DNA from: Paenibacillus sp. W2I17
GTDB lineage: Bacteria > Bacillota > Bacilli > Paenibacillales > Paenibacillaceae
Assembly: GCF_030815985.1 (NCBI RefSeq)
Contig: NZ_JAUSXM010000001.1
Coordinates: 2,418,001-2,482,000, forward strand
DNA length: 64,000 bases
Direction of reading: 5' to 3'
Part shown: positions 49,947 to 59,315 of the stretch, in pieces
Layout of the letters: each line of letters opens with the position of its first letter
How positions within the stretch are numbered: the stretch's first letter is position 1
Program-made: the position numbers and the translations under genes
Notes under the pieces: generated by a model
What the model was told of the DNA's origin: nothing
The model's input: only the letters and a program-made list of their open reading frames with translations
Databases searched by the model: none

Positions 49947-50653
49947 TTTCTTTTTACAACCAATTTATAACCTACACCACGAATCGAATCAATGTGAACT
50001 GATTCCGGGTCCAGCTCCAGCTTTTTACGTAATGAACTGACGTGAACATCCACGGTTCGTTGACCTCCGATATAATCGAAGCCCCACACAGCGTTCATCA
50101 GATCATCCCTTGTCAGTACCACACCCGGCTTTTTGGCCAAATATAAAAGTACTTCGAACTCTTTCGGACGCAGACTGATGGATTGTCCACCCAGTGTCAC
50201 TTCATATTTCAGAGGATAAATCTCCAGCTCTCCCAGAATAATTCGTGAGCCATCTTTGTCCTCAAGCTGTGGTAAATCTTCGCCATTGGAATAACGTCGT
50301 AATACCGCATCCACTCGGGCTAATAACTCAGATACACCAAATGGTTTGGTAATATAATCATCGGCACCCGATTTCAGTCCCTGTACAACCTCGGCTTCAC
50401 CGTTCTTGGCCGTCAGAATGATAACAGGTGTACTGACACCCTGTATTCTTAACTTGTTCAGAATGTCCAGACCATTCATGCCTGGAAGCATCAGATCCAG
50501 CAAAATGAGATCAAATTCCTGGGACAAGGCCCGATCATATCCTGCAGATCCGTGATCCTCTGCCGTAACGTCGTAACCTTCCTGTGTCAGGTTATACGTG
50601 AGTAATCTTGATAATGTAGGTTCATCTTCAATAACTAGCAAACGCTGTGCCAT
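49925..50653 (-). CDS. phoP: Response regulator PhoP (OmpR family)
   Basis: This 242-residue regulator has a receiver domain (acidic pair EDE near residues 8-10, phospho-Asp in LILLDLMLP near 53, Lys in TKPFG near 103) and a C-terminal OmpR winged helix (LRPKEFEVLLYLAKKPG, then GQRTVDVHVSSLRKKLE). It is called PhoP from its place beside the matching kinase, pstB-phoU and polA, and because a PhoP box precedes it. ATG 50653 has AAGGGG upstream; an ATG at 50707 would overlap the promoter. In Bacillus the order is phoP-phoR in one operon; here phoP lies downstream of phoR with its own promoter. Confidence 0.92.
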   Translation of the reverse strand: MAQRLLVIEDEPTLSRLLTYNLTQEGYDVTAEDHGSAGYDRALSQEFDLILLDLMLPGMNGLDILNKLRIQGVSTPVIILTAKNGEAEVVQGLKSGADDYITKPFGVSELLARVDAVLRRYSNGEDLPQLEDKDGSRIILGELEIYPLKYEVTLGGQSISLRPKEFEVLLYLAKKPGVVLTRDDLMNAVWGFDYIGGQRTVDVHVSSLRKKLELDPESVHIDSIRGVGYKLVVKRKTPHHSS

Positions 50654-50702
50654 GATACCCCTTCTCTCTTCATAGGTTGTCTGTTGCCACAACACTTTTT
50701 CT

Positions 50703-50734
50703 ATCATAGCACTAATTTGTTAACGCGGTGTAAA
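50703..50734 (-). promoter_or_regulatory. PhoP box and -10 element of phoP
   Basis: TTTACA (50729-50734) and TTAACA (50718-50723) on the minus strand are spaced 11 bp. A -10 box TATGAT follows at 50703-50708. This allows autoregulated transcription of phoP apart from phoR. Confidence 0.75.
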
Positions 50735-50769
50735 ACAATACACACTTTTTACATTTTGATACCAGACGC

Positions 50770-52590
50770 CTACATCTCTTCTTCCTGAATGAAAGGAAGG
50801 ATCACACGGAACGTTGTCCCCATGCCCAGTTCACTCTCTACAGACAATTTGCCATGATGCAATTCCACCAGATGTTTAACGATGGAAAGTCCAAGGCCTG
50901 TGCCCCCTGAATTACGGGATCTGCCTTTATCAACACGATAGAACCGTTCGAAGATTCGCGGCAAATCTTTTTTCGGTATGCCAATGCCTGTATCTGACAC
51001 CGCAAAGACAACTTCATCATCGTTATCCATCGTCACCTGTAACTTCACTCGTCCACCATCGGGGGTATAGTTGATTCCGTTGGATAACAGATTGATGAAT
51101 ATCTGCTTCATCTTGTCCTCATCCGCTTCAATGTACAGTTCCTCCGGAACATGCATTTCCAGACGAATCTGCTTTTTCTCCGCCACCTTGGACAAGGTGC
51201 CCAGCACCATTTCGAAGAAAGAGTGTACATGAACAGGTGAGCATTGCAGCGGTGCGCGTTTCGATTCAATTTTGGATAACTCCAGAATATCCCCAATTAA
51301 TCGGTTAAGTCGATCTCCTTCATCATAGATGATTTTCAGGAATGATCGCTCTGTCTCCTTATCCTGTACCCCGCCGCTAAGCAACGTTTCAGCAAACCCT
51401 TTGACCGCAGCGACTGGTGTCTTGAGCTCATGAGAGACATTTGCAACAAACTCACTGCGCATGGACTCCAATCGGCGAATCGCTGTCACGTCCTGCAACA
51501 GGAACAACATGCCTCGATACCCGCCATCATCTTCGGACATCGGTACTCCATCAATACGGATCAATTTTTCCTCCGGGTTGAACACACTCACTTCTTCATG
51601 CATCCGTTCTTTCAATGCAACACTCTCTTCAATGGTACGAGTTAATTCGTAGTGTCTTTTCAATTCAGTATAAGGTTTACCCGTAACCTTTCCTGCCTGA
51701 ATACCAAGCATACGCTCCGCTTCCCGATTGACCAGTGCAATGGATTGCCCTGCGTCGATCATGACAATACCTCCGGTCATGTTCGCGAGGACACTCTGTA
51801 ACAACGCTTCATTGTCACGGATCGTCTTCAGCTGGGACTGCAAGCTGTCTGCCATTCCGTTTATGGCAAGCCCCAGCTGTCCGATCTCATCTCTACGCGT
51901 TACATCAACTCTGGCATCGTATTCCAGCTTGGTGATCCGATGGGCCACTTTTGTAATATGCTCAATCGGGGAGGTTAACCCACGTGCAACCCGATAACTG
52001 ACAAACGCGACAATTAAGAACAATAGCCCAAGTGCAGCAAACATAATCATCCAACCACGCTGAAGCCCTTGATCCACAGCCTGTAGACTCATGGATAGAC
52101 GAATGTAGCCATCAAATTTGCCGCTAGGGATTTCAATCATGTCACTTTGATCCGAATTCACAGGTAGTGCTACATACAGCATGTCTTGTCCCAATGTCTC
52201 ACTGTAACGTATGGATTGCCCGTACCCATCTCCGACGGCACCCTTAATCTCCTCACGGTTCAAGTGATTATCCATGGATGCCGGATCACTCTCGGAATCT
52301 CCAATGACCATGCCGTCTTTATTGATGAAGGTTACACGGGAATCCGTCAGACGATCCAGTTCCAGCGCCCGATCTGAATAATACTTTCGTGTGGCTTCCG
52401 AGGTTGGATCACTTGCATCATGGAATGGAAAAGTTGCTTTGAGCAAATTAATCTCGCGCACCATGGTTTGCTCCAATGCGGCTATATGCGTAGTCTTAAA
52501 CACTCTGCCCATCGTATATCCAGCCACAATGACGGATACGCCGATCAGCACCATCATAATGATGGCAAGGCGAATTCGGAACGGTCTCAT
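50770..52590 (-). CDS. phoR: Sensor histidine kinase PhoR
   Basis: This 606-residue membrane kinase has a first helix (about 8-28), an extracytoplasmic sensor (about 30-178), a second helix (about 180-200), HAMP (about 200-250) and a PAS domain (about 262-365). HisKA follows with phospho-His in NVSHELKTP (about 389), then HATPase_c with the N box NLLSNGINYTPDGG and glycine boxes DTGIGIP and GGTGLGLSIVKHL. Architecture equals B. subtilis PhoR. It phosphorylates PhoP when phosphate is short. ATG 52590 has AAAGGAAGAG. It is upstream of phoP on the same strand, the reverse of the Bacillus order. Confidence 0.93.
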   Translation of the reverse strand: MRPFRIRLAIIMMVLIGVSVIVAGYTMGRVFKTTHIAALEQTMVREINLLKATFPFHDASDPTSEATRKYYSDRALELDRLTDSRVTFINKDGMVIGDSESDPASMDNHLNREEIKGAVGDGYGQSIRYSETLGQDMLYVALPVNSDQSDMIEIPSGKFDGYIRLSMSLQAVDQGLQRGWMIMFAALGLLFLIVAFVSYRVARGLTSPIEHITKVAHRITKLEYDARVDVTRRDEIGQLGLAINGMADSLQSQLKTIRDNEALLQSVLANMTGGIVMIDAGQSIALVNREAERMLGIQAGKVTGKPYTELKRHYELTRTIEESVALKERMHEEVSVFNPEEKLIRIDGVPMSEDDGGYRGMLFLLQDVTAIRRLESMRSEFVANVSHELKTPVAAVKGFAETLLSGGVQDKETERSFLKIIYDEGDRLNRLIGDILELSKIESKRAPLQCSPVHVHSFFEMVLGTLSKVAEKKQIRLEMHVPEELYIEADEDKMKQIFINLLSNGINYTPDGGRVKLQVTMDNDDEVVFAVSDTGIGIPKKDLPRIFERFYRVDKGRSRNSGGTGLGLSIVKHLVELHHGKLSVESELGMGTTFRVILPFIQEEEM

Positions 52591-52633
52591 CTATCTCTTC
52601 CTTTATGATCAGATTAATATCTAATGAATTGCT

Positions 52634-52981
52634 CTACATTGAATCCAGTTCAATTCGGTCCCCACGGGTACCCGGATTGGAAATTACAAGAAACTCCACT
52701 TCTTCGTCGCTCCGATTCATCATCTGATGCGGCATTCCGGGTGCAATCTCTATTCCTTCATGGGTTTCCAGCACAAACGTTTCTCCATTAAGTTCCATGC
52801 ATGCTTCACCGCTGAGGATGAAAAAAAACTGACGGCTTACCGAATGATAATGTCGTATTTCAGCCGTTCCTGCGGGCATTCGTTCATGAATGATGCTCAA
52901 TTTTTCGTTTTGAACGAGATGCCAACCGTCGCACTGGGCACCCCATATATAATGTGCTGCATTCTGTTTGCTAATTTTCAT
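52634..52981 (-). CDS. Cupin domain protein
   Basis: This 115-residue beta-barrel protein has the two cupin motifs: AEIRHYHSVSRQFFFILSGE (with His, His and a Gln/Glu-position ligand) and IAPGMPHQMMN (with the third His). Such proteins usually bind a metal and act as isomerases, dioxygenases or sugar-binding modules; no specific role can be given. The ATG at 52981 follows GGGGGGAC; an ATG at 53020 is an unsupported alternative. It ends 43 bases before phoR on the same strand, with no terminator visible in between. Confidence 0.85.
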   Translation of the reverse strand: MKISKQNAAHYIWGAQCDGWHLVQNEKLSIIHERMPAGTAEIRHYHSVSRQFFFILSGEACMELNGETFVLETHEGIEIAPGMPHQMMNRSDEEVEFLVISNPGTRGDRIELDSM

Positions 52982-53184
52982 ATGACTTGTCCCCCCGAGT
53001 ATAATTGCTCGATCTATCATATCACAGATTAGGGGCCTCCCAATCTTTTAGTCAATACTGTGCAATACGCTATTCAACTGCAGTCAGACAAGGCTAATAA
53101 TAAAATATCATAGTTGTATCAACAGAGATGCCGACTTTTGTAAACAGGTGCTAAATCGCATCTTTGACATACATATTCACCTGA

Positions 53185-53233
53185 TATAAAAAAGACGCAC
53201 CGCTCAGCCATGCTGAAAGCGATACGCCTCTCT
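53185..53233 (-). terminator. Terminator of the SDR gene
   Basis: GGCGTATCGCTTTCAGC pairs with GCTGAGCGGTGCGTC, with a two-base bulge and G-U pairs. TTTTTT follows on the minus strand, 43 bases past the stop. Confidence 0.75.
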
Positions 53234-53275
53234 ATAATAATCAATCCTATCCTGAGTTTAAACGTTCATTACGTA

Positions 53276-54145
53276 TTATCCGTTCACCACTTCGCCACCA
53301 TTCACATGTATCACCTGTCCGCTCACATACGAAGAATCATCTGAAGCTAGATATACATAGGCGGGAGCCAGTTCATCCGGTTGTCCTGGCCGCTTCATTG
53401 GCTGCGTTGCGCCGAACTCACTTACTTTTTTCTCATCAAATGTGGATGGAATGAGTGGTGTCCAGATCGGCCCTGGTGCAACGGCATTGACACGAATTCC
53501 CTTCTCAATCACATTCATCGACAGCGAACGAGTGAACGAAGTGATTGCTCCTTTGGTAGATGAATAGTCAAGCAGGGTCGGGCTACCGCGATAGGCTGTG
53601 ATGGAGGTTGTATTAATTATCGTACTGCCCTGCTTCAGATGTGGCAGGGCTGCTTGTGTCACATAGAACATGCCGAAGATATTGGTACGGAATGTACGCT
53701 CCAGCTGTTCTGGCGTAATATCCTCCAGATTCTGCTGTGGATGCTGTTCTGCTGCGTTATTCACGACAATGTCCAGTTTGCCCAGTTCATCTACTGTCTG
53801 CTGAACCGATCTCTTCGCAAAGGCATCATCACCAATGTCACCTGCAATCAAGATGCACTTGCGTCCTTCCTGTTCGACCTGACGCTTCGTTTCTTTGGCA
53901 TCTTCGTGCTCGTTCAGGTATACAATGGCGACATCCGCGCCTTCCTTGGCATACGTAACAGCAACAGCACGTCCAATTCCGCTGTCCCCCCCTGTAATAA
54001 GCGCCACCTTACCCGTCAGTTTACCTGCTGCCTTGTATTCAGGCTTCTCAAATTCCGGTCTGGGATGCATCTCTGATTCGATTCCGGGGCGTTGATCCTG
54101 GTGCTGTGCCGGCATTGTTTTTTGATTTTGTGGTGTAGTTGACAT
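53276..54145 (-). CDS. Short-chain dehydrogenase, general-stress type (YdaD/YhdF-like)
   Basis: This 289-residue classical SDR has NAD(P) motif TGGDSGIGRA (about residues 51-60), the NNAAEQHPQ segment (about 129-137) and catalytic Ser and YSSTK (about 194-198). The N-terminal 40 residues, rich in P, Q and charged residues, are typical of the YdaD/YhdF/YhxC group. That group is induced by general stress in Bacillus. Substrate is unknown. ATG 54145 has GAGAGGAGAA. It is a single-gene unit ended by a terminator. Confidence 0.92.
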   Translation of the reverse strand: MSTTPQNQKTMPAQHQDQRPGIESEMHPRPEFEKPEYKAAGKLTGKVALITGGDSGIGRAVAVTYAKEGADVAIVYLNEHEDAKETKRQVEQEGRKCILIAGDIGDDAFAKRSVQQTVDELGKLDIVVNNAAEQHPQQNLEDITPEQLERTFRTNIFGMFYVTQAALPHLKQGSTIINTTSITAYRGSPTLLDYSSTKGAITSFTRSLSMNVIEKGIRVNAVAPGPIWTPLIPSTFDEKKVSEFGATQPMKRPGQPDELAPAYVYLASDDSSYVSGQVIHVNGGEVVNG

Positions 54146-54534
54146 CTAACATTCTCCTCTCAAAATGTGAACATATTTGGATTACAGAAGACATGGACAT
54201 AACTGCACACTTCCTTGTCTTTCGTTCTCTGAAAAAAGTCTCATTCTGTAGGATGGCAGTAACAGTCCAGATTATTCTTCTGCGATCAACAGCAACTCAA
54301 GCCTCAGCGCGCTGTCTCTAATCGTTATTTACCACGATCTTCGGACATCAGACAACCGATTTGCTTTAATGCCTGTTTTGCTAAAATTCGAAATTTATTC
54401 GAAATTAGACTGTTTCATGATACAAAGTGTATTCCTATGCTGCTTGGGCTGATGTACAATGTACAGTATACTGATGTGCTTTAACTTTCATTTTTATTGG
54501 TTTAATCATTCTAACCTAACATGGAGACCTGACA
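54146..54534 (+). promoter_or_regulatory. Divergent gap; promoter of the diguanylate cyclase gene at 54444-54472
   Basis: TTGGGC (54444-54449), a 17-base spacer and TATACT (54467-54472) form a sigma-A promoter on the plus strand. A short dyad GTAC-AAT-GTAC lies in the spacer. No gene or RNA is seen in the rest of the gap. Confidence 0.7.
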
Positions 54535-56094
54535 ATGGAATCGCATATTAATACATATATAACACTCGTAGCTACTTCAGCTGTGCTGAATGTCTTTTTG
54601 TGTTTATATACCTATTTCAGAAGATCCGAGATCCCCAGTTCCAAAATATTCATTCTCTACACAGCAGCGCTCTCCATATACACTTTTGGTTATGCAATTG
54701 AGCTGGCCAGCAACACGCTGGAACAGATGAAGTTTTGGACCACCGTAGAGTATATAGGCATGCCCTTCTCCGCATCTCTTGGCCTCATGTTGATGATAAA
54801 GTACACAGGAAAAACGTTATCCAAAAAGGTAACTGCCGGGCTGTTTGTAATCCCTTCCATTACACTAGGTATGGTTGCAACCAATGACTTTCATCATCTA
54901 TTTTATAAAAAAGTATGGCTGAGAGAAGATAGTCCCGTTCCTCTGATGGATATCGCAGTGGGTCAATGGTATGTTGTACACGGTGCATTCACCTTCTCCT
55001 GTCTGTTATGTGCCTGCCTCATCCTGATTGGACAATGGAGACATACCAAGAAGATGTATCGTCGTCAATTACTTACTCTCATTACTTCACAGATTATTCC
55101 TATGGTCGCAGCTTTTCTGTATTTACTTGGTGTGACCCCCAGCGGGATGGACCCCGTACCCGTACTCATGTGTATCACGTCTGCCATGTATATCTGGGCG
55201 ATTCTATCCTCACGTCTACTGACCATCGTACCCATCGCCAAAGACAGTATTTTCGAGAGCATGCGTGAAGGTGTTATTGTACTGGATAGTTTCAATCGAC
55301 TGGTCGATTACAACCGATCTCTGCGTGACATGTTGCCAGAGCTTGATACAACCATGATTGGCCAACCCTTGGATGATATCTGGCTTAATCTTGCTGGAAA
55401 GACGTTTCCCGTTGAATACGGAAGAGAAGGATTACAAACCGATCTGTACTGGCAGTTAAATGGAGAGACCGTCTGTTATCAGGTCAGGACATCTTACGTG
55501 TATAACAAGGATGTACAGACTGTGGGCAGTCTAATTATGTTAATCGATATAACGGAACAACGCTTCTTGCAAGAACAGCTGAAACAACTGGCTTATTTCG
55601 ATGGTCTGACCAAAATCTATAACCGCACTCAATTTTTGTATAGAGGCCGGGAGATTTTGAGTGAAGCTCAGCTTAATCCGCAACCTGTCTCATTTATTTT
55701 ATTTGATATTGATTACTTTAAACGCATCAACGATACCTACGGGCATGATGTTGGCGATCAGGCCATCATTCATGTGGTCTCTGTTTGTAATCGTTATTTA
55801 AGCCCTGAGATGTTGTTCGCCCGTTATGGAGGCGAAGAGTTTGTCATCGCTCTTCCGAATACCTCGCTTCAAGAAGCCGAGAAACTTGCCGAACAACTGA
55901 GAGTTGCCTTGTTGAATGACCCCCTGGACGTTAAGGGAGTGCCTATTACGCTGACCTCAAGCTTTGGTATTGCCCAGTACAAAGGAGGGTCAGATTCGCT
56001 GGAGTCCTTGTTACGCGACGCTGATACTGCCTTGTACGAATCCAAGCGTAATGGTCGAAATGCAGTGCGTGCGTATACTGTGAGTACAACCTAA
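54535..56094 (+). CDS. Membrane diguanylate cyclase (7TM sensor, PAS-like, GGDEF)
   Basis: This 519-residue protein has an N-terminal histidine-kinase-type 7TM domain (about residues 5-222), a PAS-like segment (about 225-330) and a GGDEF domain (about 345-512). The active-site motif is RYGGEEFVIALP, preceded by FILFDIDYFKRINDTYGHDVGD with the metal-binding Asp. It should make cyclic di-GMP, and its product controls motility versus attachment. The RxxD inhibitory site normally found five residues before the GGEEF motif is replaced by SPEM, so product inhibition through that site is not expected. The ATG has GGAGACC upstream. A strong terminator follows. Confidence 0.94.
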   Translation: MESHINTYITLVATSAVLNVFLCLYTYFRRSEIPSSKIFILYTAALSIYTFGYAIELASNTLEQMKFWTTVEYIGMPFSASLGLMLMIKYTGKTLSKKVTAGLFVIPSITLGMVATNDFHHLFYKKVWLREDSPVPLMDIAVGQWYVVHGAFTFSCLLCACLILIGQWRHTKKMYRRQLLTLITSQIIPMVAAFLYLLGVTPSGMDPVPVLMCITSAMYIWAILSSRLLTIVPIAKDSIFESMREGVIVLDSFNRLVDYNRSLRDMLPELDTTMIGQPLDDIWLNLAGKTFPVEYGREGLQTDLYWQLNGETVCYQVRTSYVYNKDVQTVGSLIMLIDITEQRFLQEQLKQLAYFDGLTKIYNRTQFLYRGREILSEAQLNPQPVSFILFDIDYFKRINDTYGHDVGDQAIIHVVSVCNRYLSPEMLFARYGGEEFVIALPNTSLQEAEKLAEQLRVALLNDPLDVKGVPITLTSSFGIAQYKGGSDSLESLLRDADTALYESKRNGRNAVRAYTVSTT

Positions 56095-56206
56095 CCAATT
56101 TAGACCATGTCTGATGGAACATGCATGATGTTATGTATGGTAGTGATCCCTCTAGTTCCAGTTCAAATAAACCAAGGACTGCTGATTTCATCTTGGTAAT
56201 AACAAA

Positions 56207-56237
56207 AAATAGACAGCCAATGAGGCTGTCTATTTTT
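56207..56237 (+). terminator. Terminator of the diguanylate cyclase gene
   Basis: AAATAGACAGCC / GGCTGTCTATTT (56207-56218 with 56224-56235) is followed by further T. Confidence 0.93.
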
Positions 56238-56358
56238 CATTTGTTTCAACGAAACACCATCTTACATATCATCCGGCTTGTCCTAATTACGTCTGCAAAC
56301 GCTTAACCAACAACTAACAATACTTCTTCGTAGGGTGGATTAACTGTCCACAACGCAC

Positions 56359-56793
56359 TTAGATCACCTGATTATTCACCATCAGGTACACCATGATTAG
56401 CAAGAATACAGCCAGAAGTGTACTAAACATACGGATCTTGCTTTGCTCAGGACCCACATCACGTTTGTTTTTCACACCTTCAGCAGCGAGTCGCAGCGGT
56501 TTACCCATAATTCCTCCAATAGCCGCAATAGCCAAGAGCAGAACAACAACGACAGCCATCCAGACATGAGAATATTCACCTTTTGTCATCAGGTAACCAC
56601 CAGTAAGAAGTTGGATTACAAGTCCATACTGCGCAACTTTGTTCAAAGAACGCAGCGATGCAAAGGCTCCCTCTTGTGCTGCAGCATTCAAGGTACGGAT
56701 TTTACCGACCACAAATGGCAGAATCAAATAGAATCCCATCGCCAGTGCTCCAACAATATGGAGCAGATACATAATCATTGTCAAAATTTTCAT
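56359..56793 (-). CDS. Small four-helix membrane protein
   Basis: This protein of about 144 residues has four membrane helices: one at the N-terminus (MYLLHIVGALAMGFYLILPF), two in the middle (YGLVIQLLTGGYLM and WMAVVVVLLLAIAAIGGIM) and one at the C-terminus (FSTLLAVFLLIMVYLMV). No catalytic motif is seen. Its layout recalls DUF2269-like or CopD-related membrane proteins, but I do not assign it. The start is uncertain: ATG 56793 abuts the GGAGG site, TTG 56784 has nine-base spacing and may be the true start. It is downstream of the mdh terminator. Confidence 0.75.
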   Translation of the reverse strand: MKILTMIMYLLHIVGALAMGFYLILPFVVGKIRTLNAAAQEGAFASLRSLNKVAQYGLVIQLLTGGYLMTKGEYSHVWMAVVVVLLLAIAAIGGIMGKPLRLAAEGVKNKRDVGPEQSKIRMFSTLLAVFLLIMVYLMVNNQVI

Positions 56794-56860
56794 CCTCCTC
56801 AACATTTTCGGTGTGCTATACATCACATCCCATTATACTGGGGAACTTATCCAAAGAAAA

Positions 56861-56888
56861 GAAAACCTCCGGATCTCCGGAGGTTTTC
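56861..56888 (-). terminator. Bidirectional-type terminator after mdh
   Basis: A perfect 12-bp stem GAAAACCTCCGG / CCGGAGGTTTTC with an ATCT loop lies 30 bases past the mdh stop. T-rich sequence flanks both ends. Confidence 0.93.
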
Positions 56889-56918
56889 TTTTTATTTCTG
56901 TTCAAAAAGTGATCAAAC

Positions 56919-57860
56919 TTATAAGTTTACTACCGAAATGACGTTGCGTACCGAATCAGCCGATTTGTCCAATCCTGCTTTTTCTTCCGCTGTCAGTTCA
57001 AGTTCGAATATTTTCTCAATGCCGTTACCACCCAGAATGGTTGGTACACCGAGGAACAGATCATTGTAGCCATATTCACCTTCAAGATAAGCGATCACTG
57101 GAATGATGCGTTTCTTGTCCTTCAAAATCGCTTCGGTCATCTGAACGAGTGAAGCCGCTGGTGCATAATAGGCACTGCCGTTACCCAGCAAATTCACAAT
57201 CTCGCCTCCGCCAACACGTGTGCGTTGAACAATGGATTCGATCCGTTCAGCCGGAATCAGCGTATCGATCGGAATGCCTCCCACGCTCGAATAACGAACG
57301 AGGGGTACCATATCATCTCCGTGGCCGCCAAGAACGAATCCACGAACATCTTCAACAGATACGTTCAACTCTTGCGCAATGAAGGTACAATAACGTGCTG
57401 TATCCAGAACACCTGACTGACCGATAACACGGTTTTTAGGAAAACCAAGGGTCTGATAAGCTGCATAAGTCATCGCATCCACCGGGTTGCTTAGAATAAT
57501 GACGATGGAATCAGGGCAATATTTTTTCACATTTTCACAAACGGACTTCACAATACCCGCATTCGTATTGACCAGATCGTCGCGGCTCATACCCGGTTTA
57601 CGGGCGATACCTGCCGTGATGATTACAATCTCAGAACCTGCAGTATCTTCGTAGTTGGAAGTACCGACGATATGACTGTCGAATCCTTGAACAGGACTTG
57701 CTTCCATCATATCGAGTGCTTTCCCCTTCGTCGGGTTCTCCAGTTGAGGAATATCAACCAGCACAACATCCCCGAGTTCTTTTTGGGCAAGCATTAATGC
57801 GGTCGTAGCACCGGTAAAACCGGCGCCGACTACTGTGATTTTTTTGCGCTGAATAGTCAA
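56919..57860 (-). CDS. mdh: Malate dehydrogenase (LDH-like)
   Basis: This 313-residue NAD enzyme oxidises malate to oxaloacetate in the TCA cycle. It has [13 protein letters not shown] (about residues 10-22), [13 protein letters not shown], the catalytic Asp in SGVLDTARY and His in [12 protein letters not shown]. Substrate-specificity Arg residues of the mobile loop lie in [13 protein letters not shown]. It belongs to the LDH-like MDH branch normal in Bacillus. The start is TTG at 57860 behind AAGGGGAG. It lies 15 bases after icd, in a citZ-icd-mdh cluster. Confidence 0.97.
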   Translation of the reverse strand: MTIQRKKITVVGAGFTGATTALMLAQKELGDVVLVDIPQLENPTKGKALDMMEASPVQGFDSHIVGTSNYEDTAGSEIVIITAGIARKPGMSRDDLVNTNAGIVKSVCENVKKYCPDSIVIILSNPVDAMTYAAYQTLGFPKNRVIGQSGVLDTARYCTFIAQELNVSVEDVRGFVLGGHGDDMVPLVRYSSVGGIPIDTLIPAERIESIVQRTRVGGGEIVNLLGNGSAYYAPAASLVQMTEAILKDKKRIIPVIAYLEGEYGYNDLFLGVPTILGGNGIEKIFELELTAEEKAGLDKSADSVRNVISVVNL

Positions 57861-57875
57861 GATTCACATCTCCCC

Positions 57876-59168
57876 TTACAGGTTTTTAATGATTTGATCC
57901 GCGAATTCAGAACATTTCACTTCAGTAGCGCCGTCCATCAGACGTGCAAAGTCATACGTTACTGTTTTATTGTTAATGGATGTTTCCATACCTTTGTAGA
58001 TCAGGTTAGCTGCTTCTTGCCATCCCAAGTGCTCAAGCAACATTACTCCGGACAGAATAACGGAACCAGGGTTCACGACATCTTTGTCCGCGTATTTAGG
58101 TGCAGTACCGTGAGTTGCTTCGAAGATAGCATGTCCTGTTACGTAGTTGATGTTCGCTCCAGGAGCGATACCAATTCCGCCAACTTGCGCTGCAAGTGCA
58201 TCGGACAGATAGTCACCGTTCAGGTTCAATGTTGCGATAACATCAAATTCGCCTGGACGAGTCAATACTTGTTGCAGAGCGATATCGGCAATCGCATCTT
58301 TTACGATGATTTTACCAGCATCTTCAGCGGCTTTTTGAGCTGCATTCGCTGCATCTGTACCTTCGTTATCTTTGATGATGTCGTATTGTGCCCAAGTGAA
58401 TACTTTGTCAGCGAACTCATCTTCAGCCACTTCGTATCCCCAGTTTTTGAAGGCACCTTCGGTAAATTTCATGATATTACCTTTGTGTACCAATGTAACA
58501 CTCTTACGGTTATGATCAATCGCGTATTGAATTGCTGCACGTACCAAACGTTTCGAACCTTCGGAAGAAACTGGTTTGATACCAATACCGGAAGTCTCAG
58601 GGAAACGGATTTTGTTAGCACCCATCTCTTGTTGCAGGAACTGGATCACTTTTTTCACTTCTTCAGAACCTTCCGCATACTCGATTCCTGCATAGATATC
58701 TTCCGTATTCTCACGGAAAATGACCATGTCTACCAGCTCAGGACGTTTAACCGGAGAAGGTACACCGTCGAAATAACGAACAGGACGCAAGCATGTGTAC
58801 AGGTCAAGCTCTTGACGCAGGGCTACGTTCAGGGAACGAATACCGCCACCGATTGGCGTAGTCAATGGTCCTTTGATCGCTACGATATACTCACGAATGG
58901 CTTCCAGTGTATCATTCGGCAACCACTCACCGTATGTATCGAATGCTTTTTGTCCAGCAAACACTTCATACCATGCGATTTTTTTGTTGCCATCATAAGC
59001 TTTTTCAACAGCTGCATCCAATACACGTTTGGAAGCTTTCCAGATATCACGGCCTGTACCGTCACCTTCGATAAATGGAATGATTGGATTACTAGGTACT
59101 TGAAGTGTACCGTTATCAATTTGGATTTTTTCGCCTTCAGTTGGGTGAGCAAATTTTTCTAATTTCAT
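57876..59168 (-). CDS. icd: Isocitrate dehydrogenase (NADP+)
   Basis: This 430-residue enzyme converts isocitrate to 2-oxoglutarate and CO2, producing [14 protein letters not shown], the phosphorylatable-Ser region [19 protein letters not shown] (substrate Ser and Arg residues), [14 protein letters not shown] and [16 protein letters not shown] are family landmarks. ATG 59168 follows AGGAGG. It lies between citZ (147-base gap) and mdh (15-base gap). A 422-codon frame on the opposite strand is a coding shadow. Confidence 0.98.
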   Translation of the reverse strand: MKLEKFAHPTEGEKIQIDNGTLQVPSNPIIPFIEGDGTGRDIWKASKRVLDAAVEKAYDGNKKIAWYEVFAGQKAFDTYGEWLPNDTLEAIREYIVAIKGPLTTPIGGGIRSLNVALRQELDLYTCLRPVRYFDGVPSPVKRPELVDMVIFRENTEDIYAGIEYAEGSEEVKKVIQFLQQEMGANKIRFPETSGIGIKPVSSEGSKRLVRAAIQYAIDHNRKSVTLVHKGNIMKFTEGAFKNWGYEVAEDEFADKVFTWAQYDIIKDNEGTDAANAAQKAAEDAGKIIVKDAIADIALQQVLTRPGEFDVIATLNLNGDYLSDALAAQVGGIGIAPGANINYVTGHAIFEATHGTAPKYADKDVVNPGSVILSGVMLLEHLGWQEAANLIYKGMETSINNKTVTYDFARLMDGATEVKCSEFADQIIKNL

Positions 59169-59315
59169 AGTTAAAATTCCTCCTAGGTTTCGTATATGCA
59201 GTATTCATCATACCACTAGTCTTGTTGAGAGAAGGGTCCTGAGAGCTTAAGCCAGTAAAGCCTCTGCTTTCCAACCCTTCACCTCGTCTATATTATTATA
59301 CTGTTTTTGGGGCTA

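Noticed and set aside
57894-59162. 422-codon plus-strand frame opposite icd
   Set aside because: Antisense shadow of a highly conserved icd gene; the product is Cys- and Phe-rich with no domain or ribosome binding site.
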